A stretch of DNA of 64,000 nt, taken from contig JBEKYC010000006.1 of assembly GCA_049511415.1 (NCBI GenBank), forward strand, positions 1-64,000, written 5' to 3'. A program made the translations under genes and the position numbers. Shown here one piece after another: positions 44,247 to 52,886 of the stretch; position 1 is the first letter of the stretch, and every line of letters begins with the position of its first letter. This stretch comes from Bog-159 sp049511415 (GTDB lineage: Bacteria; Acidobacteriota; Terriglobia; Bryobacterales; Bryobacteraceae). The notes beneath the pieces are model-generated. The model was not told the origin of the DNA. It ran no database searches and saw nothing but the letters and a program-made list of their open reading frames with translations.

Positions 44247-45694
44247 TAGTATTTCAGATAGACGGTTTTGTAATCGCTATAAAAATCCAGCGCGGCCGGA
44301 CCCTGCTCTTTTGGCCCGAAGCTGGACTCCTTCGTCCCGCCAAAAGGCAATTGATACTCAACGCCCGCGCTGGGCAGGTTGACGGTCAACAGGCCCGCCT
44401 CCATCCCGTAAACAAATTCGAAGACGCGCGAGAGGTTGGTGGTCTGTATGGAGGCGGAGAGGCCAAAGGGAATATCGTTGGCGATGCGCATGGCATCCGT
44501 GAAATCGCGCGCGCGCATAACCGCCAGCACCGGTCCGAAGATTTCCTCACGGGCAATGGTCATCTCCGGCGTCACGTCGGCGAAAATGGTCGGTTCGACG
44601 AAGAAGCCTTTGGCGAAGGCGCCTTCCGTGAGCCGCCGTCCGCCGATCTTCGGCGCGCCCGCTTCGCCCCGGCCGATCTCGATGTACCGCAGCACGGTAT
44701 CCATCTGCGCCTGATCCACCGAAGGCCCGATGTCTATGCCTGCTTGCATACCGTCGCCAACCTTCAGGCGGCGCGTGCGCTCCACCAGCGCATCCAAGAA
44801 GCGATCGTAAATCGCGTCTTCCACAATCACGCGGCTGGTCGCCGTGCATTTCTGGCCCGTTGAAAAGAATGCGGCGTTTACCGTATTCTCGACCGCGCCA
44901 TTGAAATCGGCGTCGGCCAGCACGATCGTCGGATTCTTGCCGCCCATCTCCAACTGGATGCGCAGCCGCCGCTTGGACGCCTCCGCGTGCAGCCAGTTGC
45001 CGATCTGGCAGGAACCCGTGAAGGAGATGGCCTTTAGCGCCGGCGCTTCCACCAGCGCACGCCCCAGCGCGCCGCCCGGTCCCGCCACGAAATTCACTAC
45101 GCCCTTCGGCAGTCCCGCTTCGTGCAGCGCTTCCACGATGCGCCAGGCGCTCAGCGGCGCGGCCGACGCGGGCTTCAGCACCACGGTGTTGCCGCAAATC
45201 AACGCCGGCGCCAGTTTCCACGCCGGGATGGCGCTGGGAAAGTTCCACGGCGTTATCAGGCCCACCACGCCGATGGGCTTCCGGATAGCGAACATATGCA
45301 CGCGATCGCGTTCGGAAGGCACCAGCAGGCCCTCCAGCCGCGATCCCTCGCCGCCAAAATAACGCAGGATATTAATGCTGCGGCGCACCTCGCCTTTGGC
45401 CTCCGGCAGCGTCTTCCCTTCCTCGCGCGTCATATCGGCGGCCACCTGCTCGAAACGCCGATCCAGAATCTCGGCGGCCTTAAACAGAATTGCCCCGCGC
45501 GCGGGAGCGTTCATGCCGGCCCAAGCCGGAAACGCCTGGGACGCAGCGGTGGCCGCCGCGGCGATATCGCTGGGTGAGCCTTGGGCGAACAGCCCGACCA
45601 CTTCCTCGGTATTCGCCGGGTTGCGATTCTCGAATTGGGAGCCGCCGCCGGCCCACTCGCCGTTGATGTAGTTATGAAAAACCGGTGTGTCCAT
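44246..45694 (-). CDS. Aldehyde dehydrogenase, likely 2,5-dioxovalerate (ketoglutarate semialdehyde) dehydrogenase
   Basis: 482 residues, full-length ALDH. Key residues: WNFPSAIPAWKLAPALICGNTVVLKPAS for NAD(P) binding, the general base Glu in LEMGGKNPTIVLADAD and the catalytic Cys in FFSTGQKCTATSRVIVE. GRGEAGAPKIGGRRL and FGGTKESSFGPKEQGPAALDFYSDYKTVYLKY at the end match the ketoglutarate-semialdehyde dehydrogenase branch. The enzyme oxidises 2,5-dioxopentanoate to 2-ketoglutarate. It is the first gene of the four-gene minus-strand operon (ALDH, FAH-family, DinB, hypothetical). Confidence 0.92.
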   Translation of the reverse strand: MDTPVFHNYINGEWAGGGSQFENRNPANTEEVVGLFAQGSPSDIAAAATAASQAFPAWAGMNAPARGAILFKAAEILDRRFEQVAADMTREEGKTLPEAKGEVRRSINILRYFGGEGSRLEGLLVPSERDRVHMFAIRKPIGVVGLITPWNFPSAIPAWKLAPALICGNTVVLKPASAAPLSAWRIVEALHEAGLPKGVVNFVAGPGGALGRALVEAPALKAISFTGSCQIGNWLHAEASKRRLRIQLEMGGKNPTIVLADADFNGAVENTVNAAFFSTGQKCTATSRVIVEDAIYDRFLDALVERTRRLKVGDGMQAGIDIGPSVDQAQMDTVLRYIEIGRGEAGAPKIGGRRLTEGAFAKGFFVEPTIFADVTPEMTIAREEIFGPVLAVMRARDFTDAMRIANDIPFGLSASIQTTNLSRVFEFVYGMEAGLLTVNLPSAGVEYQLPFGGTKESSFGPKEQGPAALDFYSDYKTVYLKY

Positions 45695-45711
45695 GATCGA
45701 TCAAACGGGCC

Positions 45712-46245
45712 TTATGCCGCGGGAGTCTGAAAATAGGCGTCCACTTTATGCATGCCCGATACGGACGCCACGATATTGGCCGGAAACAGTTCGATGCGCG
45801 CGTTGTAATGCTCCACTGCCTCGTTATACTTGCGGCGCGCCACCGCGATCTGGTATTCCGCGCCCTTCAAAGCTTCCAGCAGATCGCCATACTTCTTGCT
45901 GCCCTCCAGCTTGGGATAATTCTCCGCCAACAGGATCAGACGGCCGATAGCTTGGTCCAGCCGCGCATTGGCCTGCATCTTCTCGTGCCGGTCGTGCGCC
46001 AGGCTCAACTGGCTGCGCGCGTCGTTGACCGCCAGTATGGCGCTGTTTTCGGCGGGCGCCTCCAAATCCACCGTCTTCGTCAGATCCGCGGTGAGTGCCG
46101 CGCGTTGCTGCAACGCCCCATCCACGCCATTCCAATCCGTGTCGATATCCTGCTGCTCGGCGACCAGGTCTTTATGGATACCCATGCAATGCGCGCCAAA
46201 AAACAAGGCGGCGGCCACCAAGGCCAGTGCCAGCAACTTGTTCAC
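45712..46245 (-). CDS. LemA family protein
   Basis: 177 residues with an N-terminal signal/anchor helix (LLALALVAAALFFGAHCMG) and a GTG start. The LemA helical bundle is recognised by the segment LAENYPKLEGSKKYGDLLEALKGAEYQIAVARRKYNEAVEHYNARIELFPANIVA, near the normal C-terminal half of the family. The N-terminal half is somewhat atypical (DLVAEQQDIDTDWNGVDGALQQRAALTADL). LemA proteins are membrane-anchored with unknown function. Only one base separates it from the M16 protease gene upstream, suggesting co-transcription. Confidence 0.9.
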   Translation of the reverse strand: MNKLLALALVAAALFFGAHCMGIHKDLVAEQQDIDTDWNGVDGALQQRAALTADLTKTVDLEAPAENSAILAVNDARSQLSLAHDRHEKMQANARLDQAIGRLILLAENYPKLEGSKKYGDLLEALKGAEYQIAVARRKYNEAVEHYNARIELFPANIVASVSGMHKVDAYFQTPAA

Positions 46246-46246
46246 C

Positions 46247-47533
46247 TCAACACACCAGATCCTCGCGCCCGATCTTGAACCCGTCCAGATTCCCCAGCAC
46301 GGTCAGGGCGATCTGCTTGGGGTCGAAAAAGGCTTGCGCGATGCGCCGCACGTCGCCCGCCGTCACCTGCTCGATGCTCTCTACCAGCTCATCCAGCGTG
46401 AAGAAGCGGCCGAAGTACATCTCCTGCCGCGCCAGGTTCGACATGCGGCTGGAGGTCGATTCCAGGCTCAGCATCAACGAGCCTTTCAGATGATCCTTGG
46501 CGCGCCGCAATTCCTCGTCGCTGACGCCTTCCTGCTTGAGCTGCTGGAATTCCTTGATGATGGACTCCACCACCTTGCGCGCGGATTCAATGGACGTGCC
46601 TGCGTAGATCGACAGGCAGCCCGTATCGCGGTAAGGACTCAGCTCCGAGAACACCGCGTAGGCCAGGCCTTGGCGCTCGCGGATGTTCTGGAAAAGGCGC
46701 GAGCTCATGCCGCCGCCCAGCACCGTATTCAGCACGTAGCAGGCGAAGCGATCGTGGTGCGGCAGCGGATAAGAAGGCACGCCCAGGCACATATGCACCT
46801 GCTCCAGCGATTTCTTGTTGCGCAGCGCGATGCGCGCGTGCGTGGCCGGCGCTTGGTCCGCGGGCGGTGAGCCATTGGGCGGCAAAGAGGCGAATTGTTC
46901 GCTCACCAGTTTAACGGTGCCCTCATGCGTCAGGTGTCCGGCGGCGGTGATCAGGAGGTTCGCGGGCGAATAGACCGCGCGGTAGTAGTCGCCGATCATC
47001 TGCCGGTCGAAGCGCTTCACCGTCTCGCGCGTGCCCAGGATCGGCTTGCCCAGCGGATGGTCTTTCCAGAAATTGGAGGAAAAGATCTCGTGCACCAGGT
47101 AATCCGGGCTGTCCGCCTCCATCTTGATTTCTTCCAGGATGACGCCCTTTTCCTTATCGATATCCTCTTCGTTAAACAGCGGATGCAGCACCAGGTCGGC
47201 GATCACGTCGAAGGCCAGCGGCAGGTGCTGATCGAGCACTTTGGTGTTGAAGCAGACCAGCTCCTTGGCGGTGAAGGCATCTAGGTTGCCGCCCACCGAA
47301 TCCACCGAGCGCGCAATGTCTTCGGCAGAGCGGTTGGTGGTGCCTTTGAAGAGCATGTGCTCGATGAAGTGTGAAAGGCCGTTCTGCTCGCCGTTTTCGC
47401 GGCGGGAGCCGGTGCCGATCCAGATGCCCACGGAGATGGAGCGGACGTGAGGCATGGTTTCGGTGATGACACGCACGCCGTTTGGCAGCGTGGTCATTTC
47501 AATGTCGCGCACGGACGTGGCGGTATTTGGCAT
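46247..47533 (-). CDS. M16 family zinc peptidase (processing-protease-like)
   Basis: 428 residues from the ATG at 47533; MTTLPNGVRVITE twelve residues later is another option. The inverted zinc motif HxxEH is HFIEHMLFKGT, with the distal Glu in the usual helix about 76 residues later (DKEKGVILEEIKME). The C-terminal half carries the R/Y-containing region GGGMSSRLFQNIRERQGLAYAVFSELSPYRDTG. This is the single-domain bacterial type similar to mitochondrial processing peptidase beta subunits, which usually act as homodimers or heterodimers. No signal peptide. LemA follows directly downstream. Confidence 0.94.
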   Translation of the reverse strand: MPNTATSVRDIEMTTLPNGVRVITETMPHVRSISVGIWIGTGSRRENGEQNGLSHFIEHMLFKGTTNRSAEDIARSVDSVGGNLDAFTAKELVCFNTKVLDQHLPLAFDVIADLVLHPLFNEEDIDKEKGVILEEIKMEADSPDYLVHEIFSSNFWKDHPLGKPILGTRETVKRFDRQMIGDYYRAVYSPANLLITAAGHLTHEGTVKLVSEQFASLPPNGSPPADQAPATHARIALRNKKSLEQVHMCLGVPSYPLPHHDRFACYVLNTVLGGGMSSRLFQNIRERQGLAYAVFSELSPYRDTGCLSIYAGTSIESARKVVESIIKEFQQLKQEGVSDEELRRAKDHLKGSLMLSLESTSSRMSNLARQEMYFGRFFTLDELVESIEQVTAGDVRRIAQAFFDPKQIALTVLGNLDGFKIGREDLVC

Positions 47534-47591
47534 GTATCGAAGAAGGCCTGTATCCCCCAAGGCCCCTCTCATTAGGATACAACTTCGGGGG

Positions 47592-47607
47592 GCGGGCTTT
47601 AGCCCGC
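47592..47607. repeat. REP-like palindrome, copy 1
   Basis: GCGGGCT and AGCCCGC surround a two-base loop (TT). The right flank continues GTGGC. Two related copies lie at 48231-48251 and 48613-48628, all within about 1 kb of non-coding or decayed DNA. Confidence 0.7.
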
Positions 47608-47670
47608 GTGGCTCTTCAGCCCCGCGTCCGACTGACGCGGAGCGGCAAAACGGAGACGGGCAGCCAGCCG

Positions 47671-48164
47671 CTACGGCGCGGTTGGAAGCACGAACTGGAA
47701 CACCGTGCCCTGGTTGTGGACCTTACCGTCCGATTGACCGCCGCCGAAGGTTGTGGTGCCGTAGAGGTTGCCGTCCGGCCCAAAAGCGATGGCGTTGGGG
47801 TCCATGCCGCTCAGGCCGCCGGTAAACAAATATAGGATGGCATAGCTCCATTCCGCCCCTGGCGAGGAGGGCGGAACCAACTCCCATATCGTCCCGGCGC
47901 CCCCGTCTGGTCCTACGGATCCCCCGCGTGTTCGTGGTGCCGTAAAGGGCGCCGTTGGGGGCCAAGCACGGGCGGAGCGTCTGGAGAGCTGCCGTCGTTT
48001 CCGGGGTCCCCGGTGAAGAGGTGCAATATGGTCTCGGTCCAGGCCCCACCGGGCGTGGCCGGTGGAGTCAGTTGGAAAACCGAGCCGCAAGCGAGGGCGC
48101 AGTCTGGCTGGTAGACCATGGTTGTACCGTAACTTGCGAAACATTGATAATCGGTAATTTCCAC
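47671..48164 (-). pseudogene. Decayed GloVer-repeat (TIGR03803) secreted protein, frameshifted
   Basis: On the minus strand GloVer-type repeat pieces appear in three different frames in the correct order. First is GSVFQLTPPATPGGAWTETI with LHLFTGDPGND (about 47.99-48.09 kb), then LAPNGALYGTTNTRG in another frame. Then GTIWELVPPSSPGAEWSYAI with LYLFTG, NLYGTTTFGGG and GTVFQF appear in the third frame. At least two frameshifts are therefore needed to join them, and no start or signal peptide is visible. The intact family consists of long secreted beta-propeller-like repeat proteins found in Acidobacteria and Verrucomicrobia. Sequencing error is possible but two nearby shifts plus a missing 5' end favour decay. 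Confidence 0.75.
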
Positions 48165-48230
48165 CTCGTGAGCATCTCCTACCAGCGGAAACAGACTCGA
48201 TGCCGACGTTTCGGCTTCAGTCTCTCGGCC

Positions 48231-48251
48231 GCGGGCCGCCTTTTAGCCCGC
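48231..48251. repeat. REP-like palindrome, copy 3 (longer loop)
   Basis: GCGGGC at 48231-48236 and GCCCGC at 48246-48251, followed by GTG as in the other copies. The loop contains CTTTTA, similar to the TTTA of copy 1. Confidence 0.5.
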
Positions 48252-48612
48252 GTGCGGAGTTTGGCCGTTTGCACGTGGAGAAGACCATCTTCTATTGCTC
48301 TGACTGGCGAGCGAGGTACATGCCATCGGCGACACCGGATTGGACGGCGGCCGAACCCGAGCACCCTCCCGATATTACCCACCGTGCCCGCCGCAGCCCG
48401 CCCACCACCGTTCACAAGGCTATACTGCTAGAAAATACGGGACTTGCCGATTTTCAACCACACCTCCGTCATACACTGTGAATGATGATAAATTCATCTT
48501 ACCGGCGCGCCTTAAACGACTTCCTGATTCTGCGCCAGGCGCGTATACCAAACGAACCTAATCCCATAATCGAACACCGCCGCTCGCCCGGCAGACTACC
48601 CAAACTCCGGAG

Positions 48613-48628
48613 GCGGGCTCTAGCCCGC
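48613..48628. repeat. REP-like palindrome, copy 2
   Basis: GCGGGCT and AGCCCGC around CT, with the flank GTGGCG matching copy 1 (GTGGCT). It lies 90 bases before the SEDS-PBP start codon. Confidence 0.7.
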
Positions 48629-48717
48629 GTGGCGCTTGACCCGCGTCTCGCAGTCGCCCTTGGCAGGCGGACCCGCCTGCGCCACCGATGTAGCTTAGAA
48701 TCGAATTTGGCCCACCT

Positions 48718-51700
48718 ATGGCGGTAACCCGCAGCCGATCTGTCGAAAGAACCGAAACGTCCCGCCGCGTGCGGCCCGCCATCGCCTGGCGGCGCGACGA
48801 AGCCATCTGGCTGCTGGCCGGCTCGCTCGCCCTGTTATTCGGCTTCTGCCTGGTCTACCAGGCCAAAGCCCGCTCGTTCGCCGATATCGACGCGGGCCTC
48901 AAGAACAAACAACTCCTCAATCTGAACGACCTGAGCGCGCGCGAGGACGTCCTGCCCTTCCTGCAGATCTTCACCGAACCGGCCGAGCGCCAATACGTCG
49001 CGCGGCGCATCTACGACGCGGCGGGCGTCCTGCCCAACACCGGCGCCTTGGCCCGCCTGCGCATTTCGCAATCTGAAATCGACGCCGCGCGCGGCTTGAA
49101 ATCGTGGACCGGTCGCCACGCGCTGCTCACACGCGAACAATTTCAGCAGTTGAAACCCACGTTCGTGGTGCGGCGCCCCGCGCAGTTCCGGCGCGCCTTT
49201 CTTATCTGGATCGCCCTGTTTTTCGCGGCTTTCTGGGCCGTTAGCCTGTGGTGGAGCGTGCGCGCATTCGCCGGCGACCAGGCGCTGTTGCCCTGCCTGC
49301 TGATGCTCACCGGCATCGGCCTGATCCTGATGGTCAGCCTGCGCGATCCCGTGCGCGACAGCCTGCTGTTCGTGGATTTCGCGCAAGGCGTCGCGGGAGG
49401 CTGCGTCCTGCTGGCCGCCGCCAGTCTGCTCGATTACGAACGCCTGCTCGGCAAGCTCAGCTTCGTGCCGCTGCTGGCCAGCTTCGCGCTCTCCGCGCTG
49501 CTGATCGTCTTCGGATACGGCCCCGGCACCAGCGACGCCAAGGTCAATCTCTTCGGCTTCCAGCCCGTGGAACTGATCCGCGTGCTGCTGATCCTGTTCC
49601 TGGCGGGCTATTTCGCCAGCCGTTGGGACGTGCTGCGGCATGCTCGCGAGCAGCGTCCGTCGTTGGCGCGCTTCACGCGCTGGGGCGGAATTCCGCCGCT
49701 CGAATACACTATCCCCATCTTCCTGTGCGTGGCGCTTTCGCTGCTCTTCTTCTTCCTGCAGCGGGACATGGGACCGGCCATGGTGTTCACCTGCCTGTTC
49801 CTGATTCTGTATTCCATCGCGCGTAAGGGCGCATTGGTGCCGGCCGCCGGGCTGCTGTTTCTGCTGACCGGCTTCGTCGGCGGATACCTGGTGCGCGTGC
49901 CGCACACCGTCTACGAGCGCGTCTCCATGTGGGCCGCACCTTGGAACAACGCCATCCACGGCGGCGATCAGTTGGCGCAGTCGCTGTGGGCCTATGCCAC
50001 GGGCGGCGTTTGGGGAACCGGACCGGGACTGGGCGATCCCGCGCTGGTGCCGGCCGCGCATACGGATTTGATCCTGGCGGCGCTGGGCGAAGAGTGGGGC
50101 TTCATCGGCCTGGGCATCGTCTTCGCGCTCTACGCCTTCATCCTGTATCGCGCCGCGCGGATCGCCTTGCGCGCGCGCACGGATTACGAGTTCTTCCTGG
50201 CCGCAGGGCTGGCGGCGGCCATGGGATTGCAGATCCTGCTGATCGCCGGCGGATCGCTGGGCGTCCTGCCGCTTTCCGGAGTGGTCACGCCGTTTCTATG
50301 TTATGGCCGCTCGTCCATGCTGGCGAATTTCTTCATGTTCGCCATGCTGATCTCGATCTCCAGCCGCGGCGGCGATGCGCGCCGCAACCAGCCCTTCCGC
50401 GTGCCGCTGGAAGTGGCCGGCCTGGCCATGGGAGCGCTGGCGCTGCTCATCGCTGGCAAAGCGGCGTATGTGCAGGTGCTGCGCGCCGACGCCATCATGG
50501 GTGAGGGCACCCTGGTGGTGCAGGCGGATGGCGCGCGCCGCTATCAATATAATCCGCGCTTCCAGGAAGTCACGCGCGACATTCCCAAGGGCGGCATCTA
50601 CGATCGCAACGGCTTGCCGCTGGCCACCAGCAATTGGGACGAACTGGAGAAGAACCGCGCGCGCTATCAGCAGCTCGGCATCAACATCGATCAGGCTTGT
50701 TCGCGCACCGAGAGCCGCCACTATCCGCTCGAGGGCCTGACGTTCGACCTGCTGGGCGACCTGCGCACGCGCATCCGCTGGGGCGCCAGCAACACGTCCT
50801 TTGTGGAGCGTGATTCAGCCACCCGGCTGCGCGGCTACGACGACCGGCCCACATTGGTCGACGTGGAGAACCCCAAGACCGGCAAAATGGAGCGCGTGGT
50901 GCGCTACGATCTGCGTGAACTGGTGCCGCTGCTACGGCATCGCTACGACCCGGACAATCCTGCTGTGCGGCGCATCCTCGACCGGGCGCGAAACGTGCGT
51001 TTATCCATCGATGCGCGGTTGCAGGTGCGCGCCGGCGCCATTCTGAAGGACGCGTTGCAGAAAGCCGGACAGGATAAAGGCGCGCTGGTGGTGCTCGATC
51101 CGTCGAGCGGCGAACTGCTGGCGGCCGTCAGCTATCCGCTACCGCCCATCGGTCCCGGCGATGCGGCGCCTGCCGCCGAACCCGGCGAGGATACCGCGAA
51201 TCCATATCTGGACCGCGCCCGCTACGGATTGTACCCGCCCGGATCGACCTTCAAAATCGTGACCGCCATGGCCGCGCTGCGCACCGATCCGCAGTTAGCC
51301 AGGCAGACTTACTCCTGTATACGGCTGCCGGACGGGCGCGTGGGTAACTACATACGCGGCTCCAACCGGCCTATCCGGGATGATATCGAAGATAAGTCGC
51401 CGCACGGCACCCTCGATATGGAGCGCGCGGTGGTGGTGTCGTGCAATGCCTACTTCGCGCAGTTAGGCACTTACAATGTCGGCGCGCAGCCGCTATTCGC
51501 CACCGGCGGTCTGCTAGGTATTTCGATGGCGGCGCCCAACACGGCGCAGCAATTAAATAAGTCGCTGCCGCAATCCTCTTATGGACAAGGCCAAGTGGTG
51601 GCGACGCCGTTCCAAATGGCGCGTGTGGCGGCCACCATCGCCAACGGCGGGCAGATGCCCCAAGGCCGCTGGATCGCGGACGAAAGCAATGATCGTACGC

Positions 51701-52023
51701 AGGCGCCCCAGCCCGTGATCGGGGCGGATGTGGCCACTACCATCGCGCGCTTCATGCGCGAAGTAGTGACTCAGGGCACCGGGCAACGGGCCGCCGCGTC
51801 GCCCGTGCCGATCGCGGGTAAAACCGGCACGGCGGAACTGGCCGACGCGCAGTCACACGCCTGGTTCATCGGCTTTGCGCCGTATCAGGGACCCAAGCGC
51901 ATCGCCTTCGCGGTGCTGATTGAGAACGGCCAGTACGGCGGCGCCTATGCCGCGCCTGCCGCTGCCGCGCTGGTAGCGGCGGCGCAGAACCTGGGACTAT
52001 TAGGAGCCGGTAAGCAGCCATGA
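48718..52023 (+). CDS. SEDS (FtsW/RodA) glycan polymerase fused to a penicillin-binding transpeptidase
   Basis: 1101 residues. After one membrane helix (30-50) there is a ~110-residue non-membrane insert. A SEDS domain of about ten helices follows (about 155-560), with family motifs GFQPVELIRVLLILFLAGYF, LQRDMGPAMVFTCLF, APWNNAIHGGDQLAQSLWA and HTDLILAALGEEWGFIG. Another helix then leads into a PBP region (about 600-1100). That has Ser843-x-x-Lys846 (PGSTFKIV), Ser908-Cys-Asn910 (VVSCNAYF) and Lys1035-Thr-Gly (AGKTGTAEL), all three penicillin-binding motifs. SEDS proteins polymerise lipid II and PBPs cross-link it; they normally interact as separate proteins. Here both are in one chain. The stop overlaps the FHA gene by four bases. 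Confidence 0.94.
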   Translation: MAVTRSRSVERTETSRRVRPAIAWRRDEAIWLLAGSLALLFGFCLVYQAKARSFADIDAGLKNKQLLNLNDLSAREDVLPFLQIFTEPAERQYVARRIYDAAGVLPNTGALARLRISQSEIDAARGLKSWTGRHALLTREQFQQLKPTFVVRRPAQFRRAFLIWIALFFAAFWAVSLWWSVRAFAGDQALLPCLLMLTGIGLILMVSLRDPVRDSLLFVDFAQGVAGGCVLLAAASLLDYERLLGKLSFVPLLASFALSALLIVFGYGPGTSDAKVNLFGFQPVELIRVLLILFLAGYFASRWDVLRHAREQRPSLARFTRWGGIPPLEYTIPIFLCVALSLLFFFLQRDMGPAMVFTCLFLILYSIARKGALVPAAGLLFLLTGFVGGYLVRVPHTVYERVSMWAAPWNNAIHGGDQLAQSLWAYATGGVWGTGPGLGDPALVPAAHTDLILAALGEEWGFIGLGIVFALYAFILYRAARIALRARTDYEFFLAAGLAAAMGLQILLIAGGSLGVLPLSGVVTPFLCYGRSSMLANFFMFAMLISISSRGGDARRNQPFRVPLEVAGLAMGALALLIAGKAAYVQVLRADAIMGEGTLVVQADGARRYQYNPRFQEVTRDIPKGGIYDRNGLPLATSNWDELEKNRARYQQLGINIDQACSRTESRHYPLEGLTFDLLGDLRTRIRWGASNTSFVERDSATRLRGYDDRPTLVDVENPKTGKMERVVRYDLRELVPLLRHRYDPDNPAVRRILDRARNVRLSIDARLQVRAGAILKDALQKAGQDKGALVVLDPSSGELLAAVSYPLPPIGPGDAAPAAEPGEDTANPYLDRARYGLYPPGSTFKIVTAMAALRTDPQLARQTYSCIRLPDGRVGNYIRGSNRPIRDDIEDKSPHGTLDMERAVVVSCNAYFAQLGTYNVGAQPLFATGGLLGISMAAPNTAQQLNKSLPQSSYGQGQVVATPFQMARVAATIANGGQMPQGRWIADESNDRTQAPQPVIGADVATTIARFMREVVTQGTGQRAAASPVPIAGKTGTAELADAQSHAWFIGFAPYQGPKRIAFAVLIENGQYGGAYAAPAAAALVAAAQNLGLLGAGKQP

Positions 52024-52856
52024 ATTTCTTCTCGGAAGTGGAAAAGACCATCGAACGCACCTTTCGTAAATGGACCGAACGCGCCTTCGGAGCTGCGGAG
52101 TCGGATGAGTTACTGATGGTGCACCGCGGCATCCTGGAAGAGATCGAAAGCAAGATTCAGACCGTGCAGCGCGGCCAGCGCTTGTTTCCATATAACTACC
52201 TGCACGTGACGCTCGTCTCGCAGGAGCCAGAGCGGCGCGCTCTGTTTCAAGCCGCTTTCGCGCAGGATCGCCGCCTGGAGAACGATATCCGCGACTCTTT
52301 GCAGGGCGCCGGCTGTGCGCTTCCGGCGGGTTTCCTGGTGGATGTAGTAACGGTCGCGGAGGGCGCCCGAGGATTCGAAATCCGGTATGAGATCCGCGAA
52401 GTGCCGGCCGCGGAACCGCCGCCCGCCTTGCCCGCAATCGAGCCGGCGGCAGTTGCCGCACCGGTGGCTGCCGTAGCGGCGCGCCTGGTTCCCGTCCGCG
52501 GGACCACCGCGCAGCCGAGTTACACCATCGATAAGCCGCGCACTAACATCGGCCGCATGCCGGAACTAACTGATGGCGAGCAACGGATCGTGCGGCGCAA
52601 CGAGATAGTTTTTGACGAGGGCGGCGACGAGGCCAACGCTACAGTATCCCGCGGCCACGCCCACATACGCTTCGACGGCGCCGGCGAATACCGCATTTGT
52701 GACGACGACAGCGAATACGGCACGCGCGTCTTCCGCGATGGACGGTCGATCGTAGTGCCAGCCGGCAACCGCCGCGGCGAACGGCTTCGCGATGGCGATG
52801 AGATCTATCTCGGCAAAGCCTGCCTGCGCTTCGAACACATCCAGTCCGCGGATTGA
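52020..52856 (+). CDS. FhaA-like protein (DUF3662 plus FHA domain)
   Basis: 278 residues. The N-terminal ~120 residues (NFFSEVEKTIERTFRKWTERAFG, LLMVHRGILEEIESKI, LFPYNYLHVTLVSQEPERR) match the DUF3662/FhaA N-terminal domain. A Pro/Ala linker (about 125-160) precedes a C-terminal FHA domain (TIDKPRTNIGRMPE, VSRGHAHIRFDGAGEYRICDDDSEYGTRVF, RLRDGDEIYLGKACLRFEH) with the phosphothreonine-binding GR, SRxH and N/D positions. In actinobacteria FhaA sits beside rodA-pbpA and Ser/Thr kinases and controls peptidoglycan synthesis. Here it is coupled by an ATGA overlap to the SEDS-PBP fusion. No kinase gene is in the window. Confidence 0.92.
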   Translation: MNFFSEVEKTIERTFRKWTERAFGAAESDELLMVHRGILEEIESKIQTVQRGQRLFPYNYLHVTLVSQEPERRALFQAAFAQDRRLENDIRDSLQGAGCALPAGFLVDVVTVAEGARGFEIRYEIREVPAAEPPPALPAIEPAAVAAPVAAVAARLVPVRGTTAQPSYTIDKPRTNIGRMPELTDGEQRIVRRNEIVFDEGGDEANATVSRGHAHIRFDGAGEYRICDDDSEYGTRVFRDGRSIVVPAGNRRGERLRDGDEIYLGKACLRFEHIQSAD

Positions 52857-52886
52857 TTCCGCGCATTTTTCTCTTGCAGTGCGATC

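Larger units (their letters stand above)
48165..48717. other. Non-coding region upstream of the SEDS-PBP gene
   Basis: About 550 bases in which no frame looks protein-like. It holds two REP-like palindromes: arms GCGGGC/GCCCGC at 48231-48251 with a nine-base loop, and GCGGGCT/AGCCCGC at 48613-48628 with a CT loop. The 5' part may be further remnants of the GloVer gene. No clear promoter for the downstream cell-wall gene was seen. Confidence 0.5.

Noticed and set aside
48835..50061. A 408-codon minus-strand frame opposite the SEDS-PBP gene
   Set aside because: Low-complexity Gln/Glu/Ala/Arg-rich shadow of a membrane-protein gene on the + strand; no start signal or domain.
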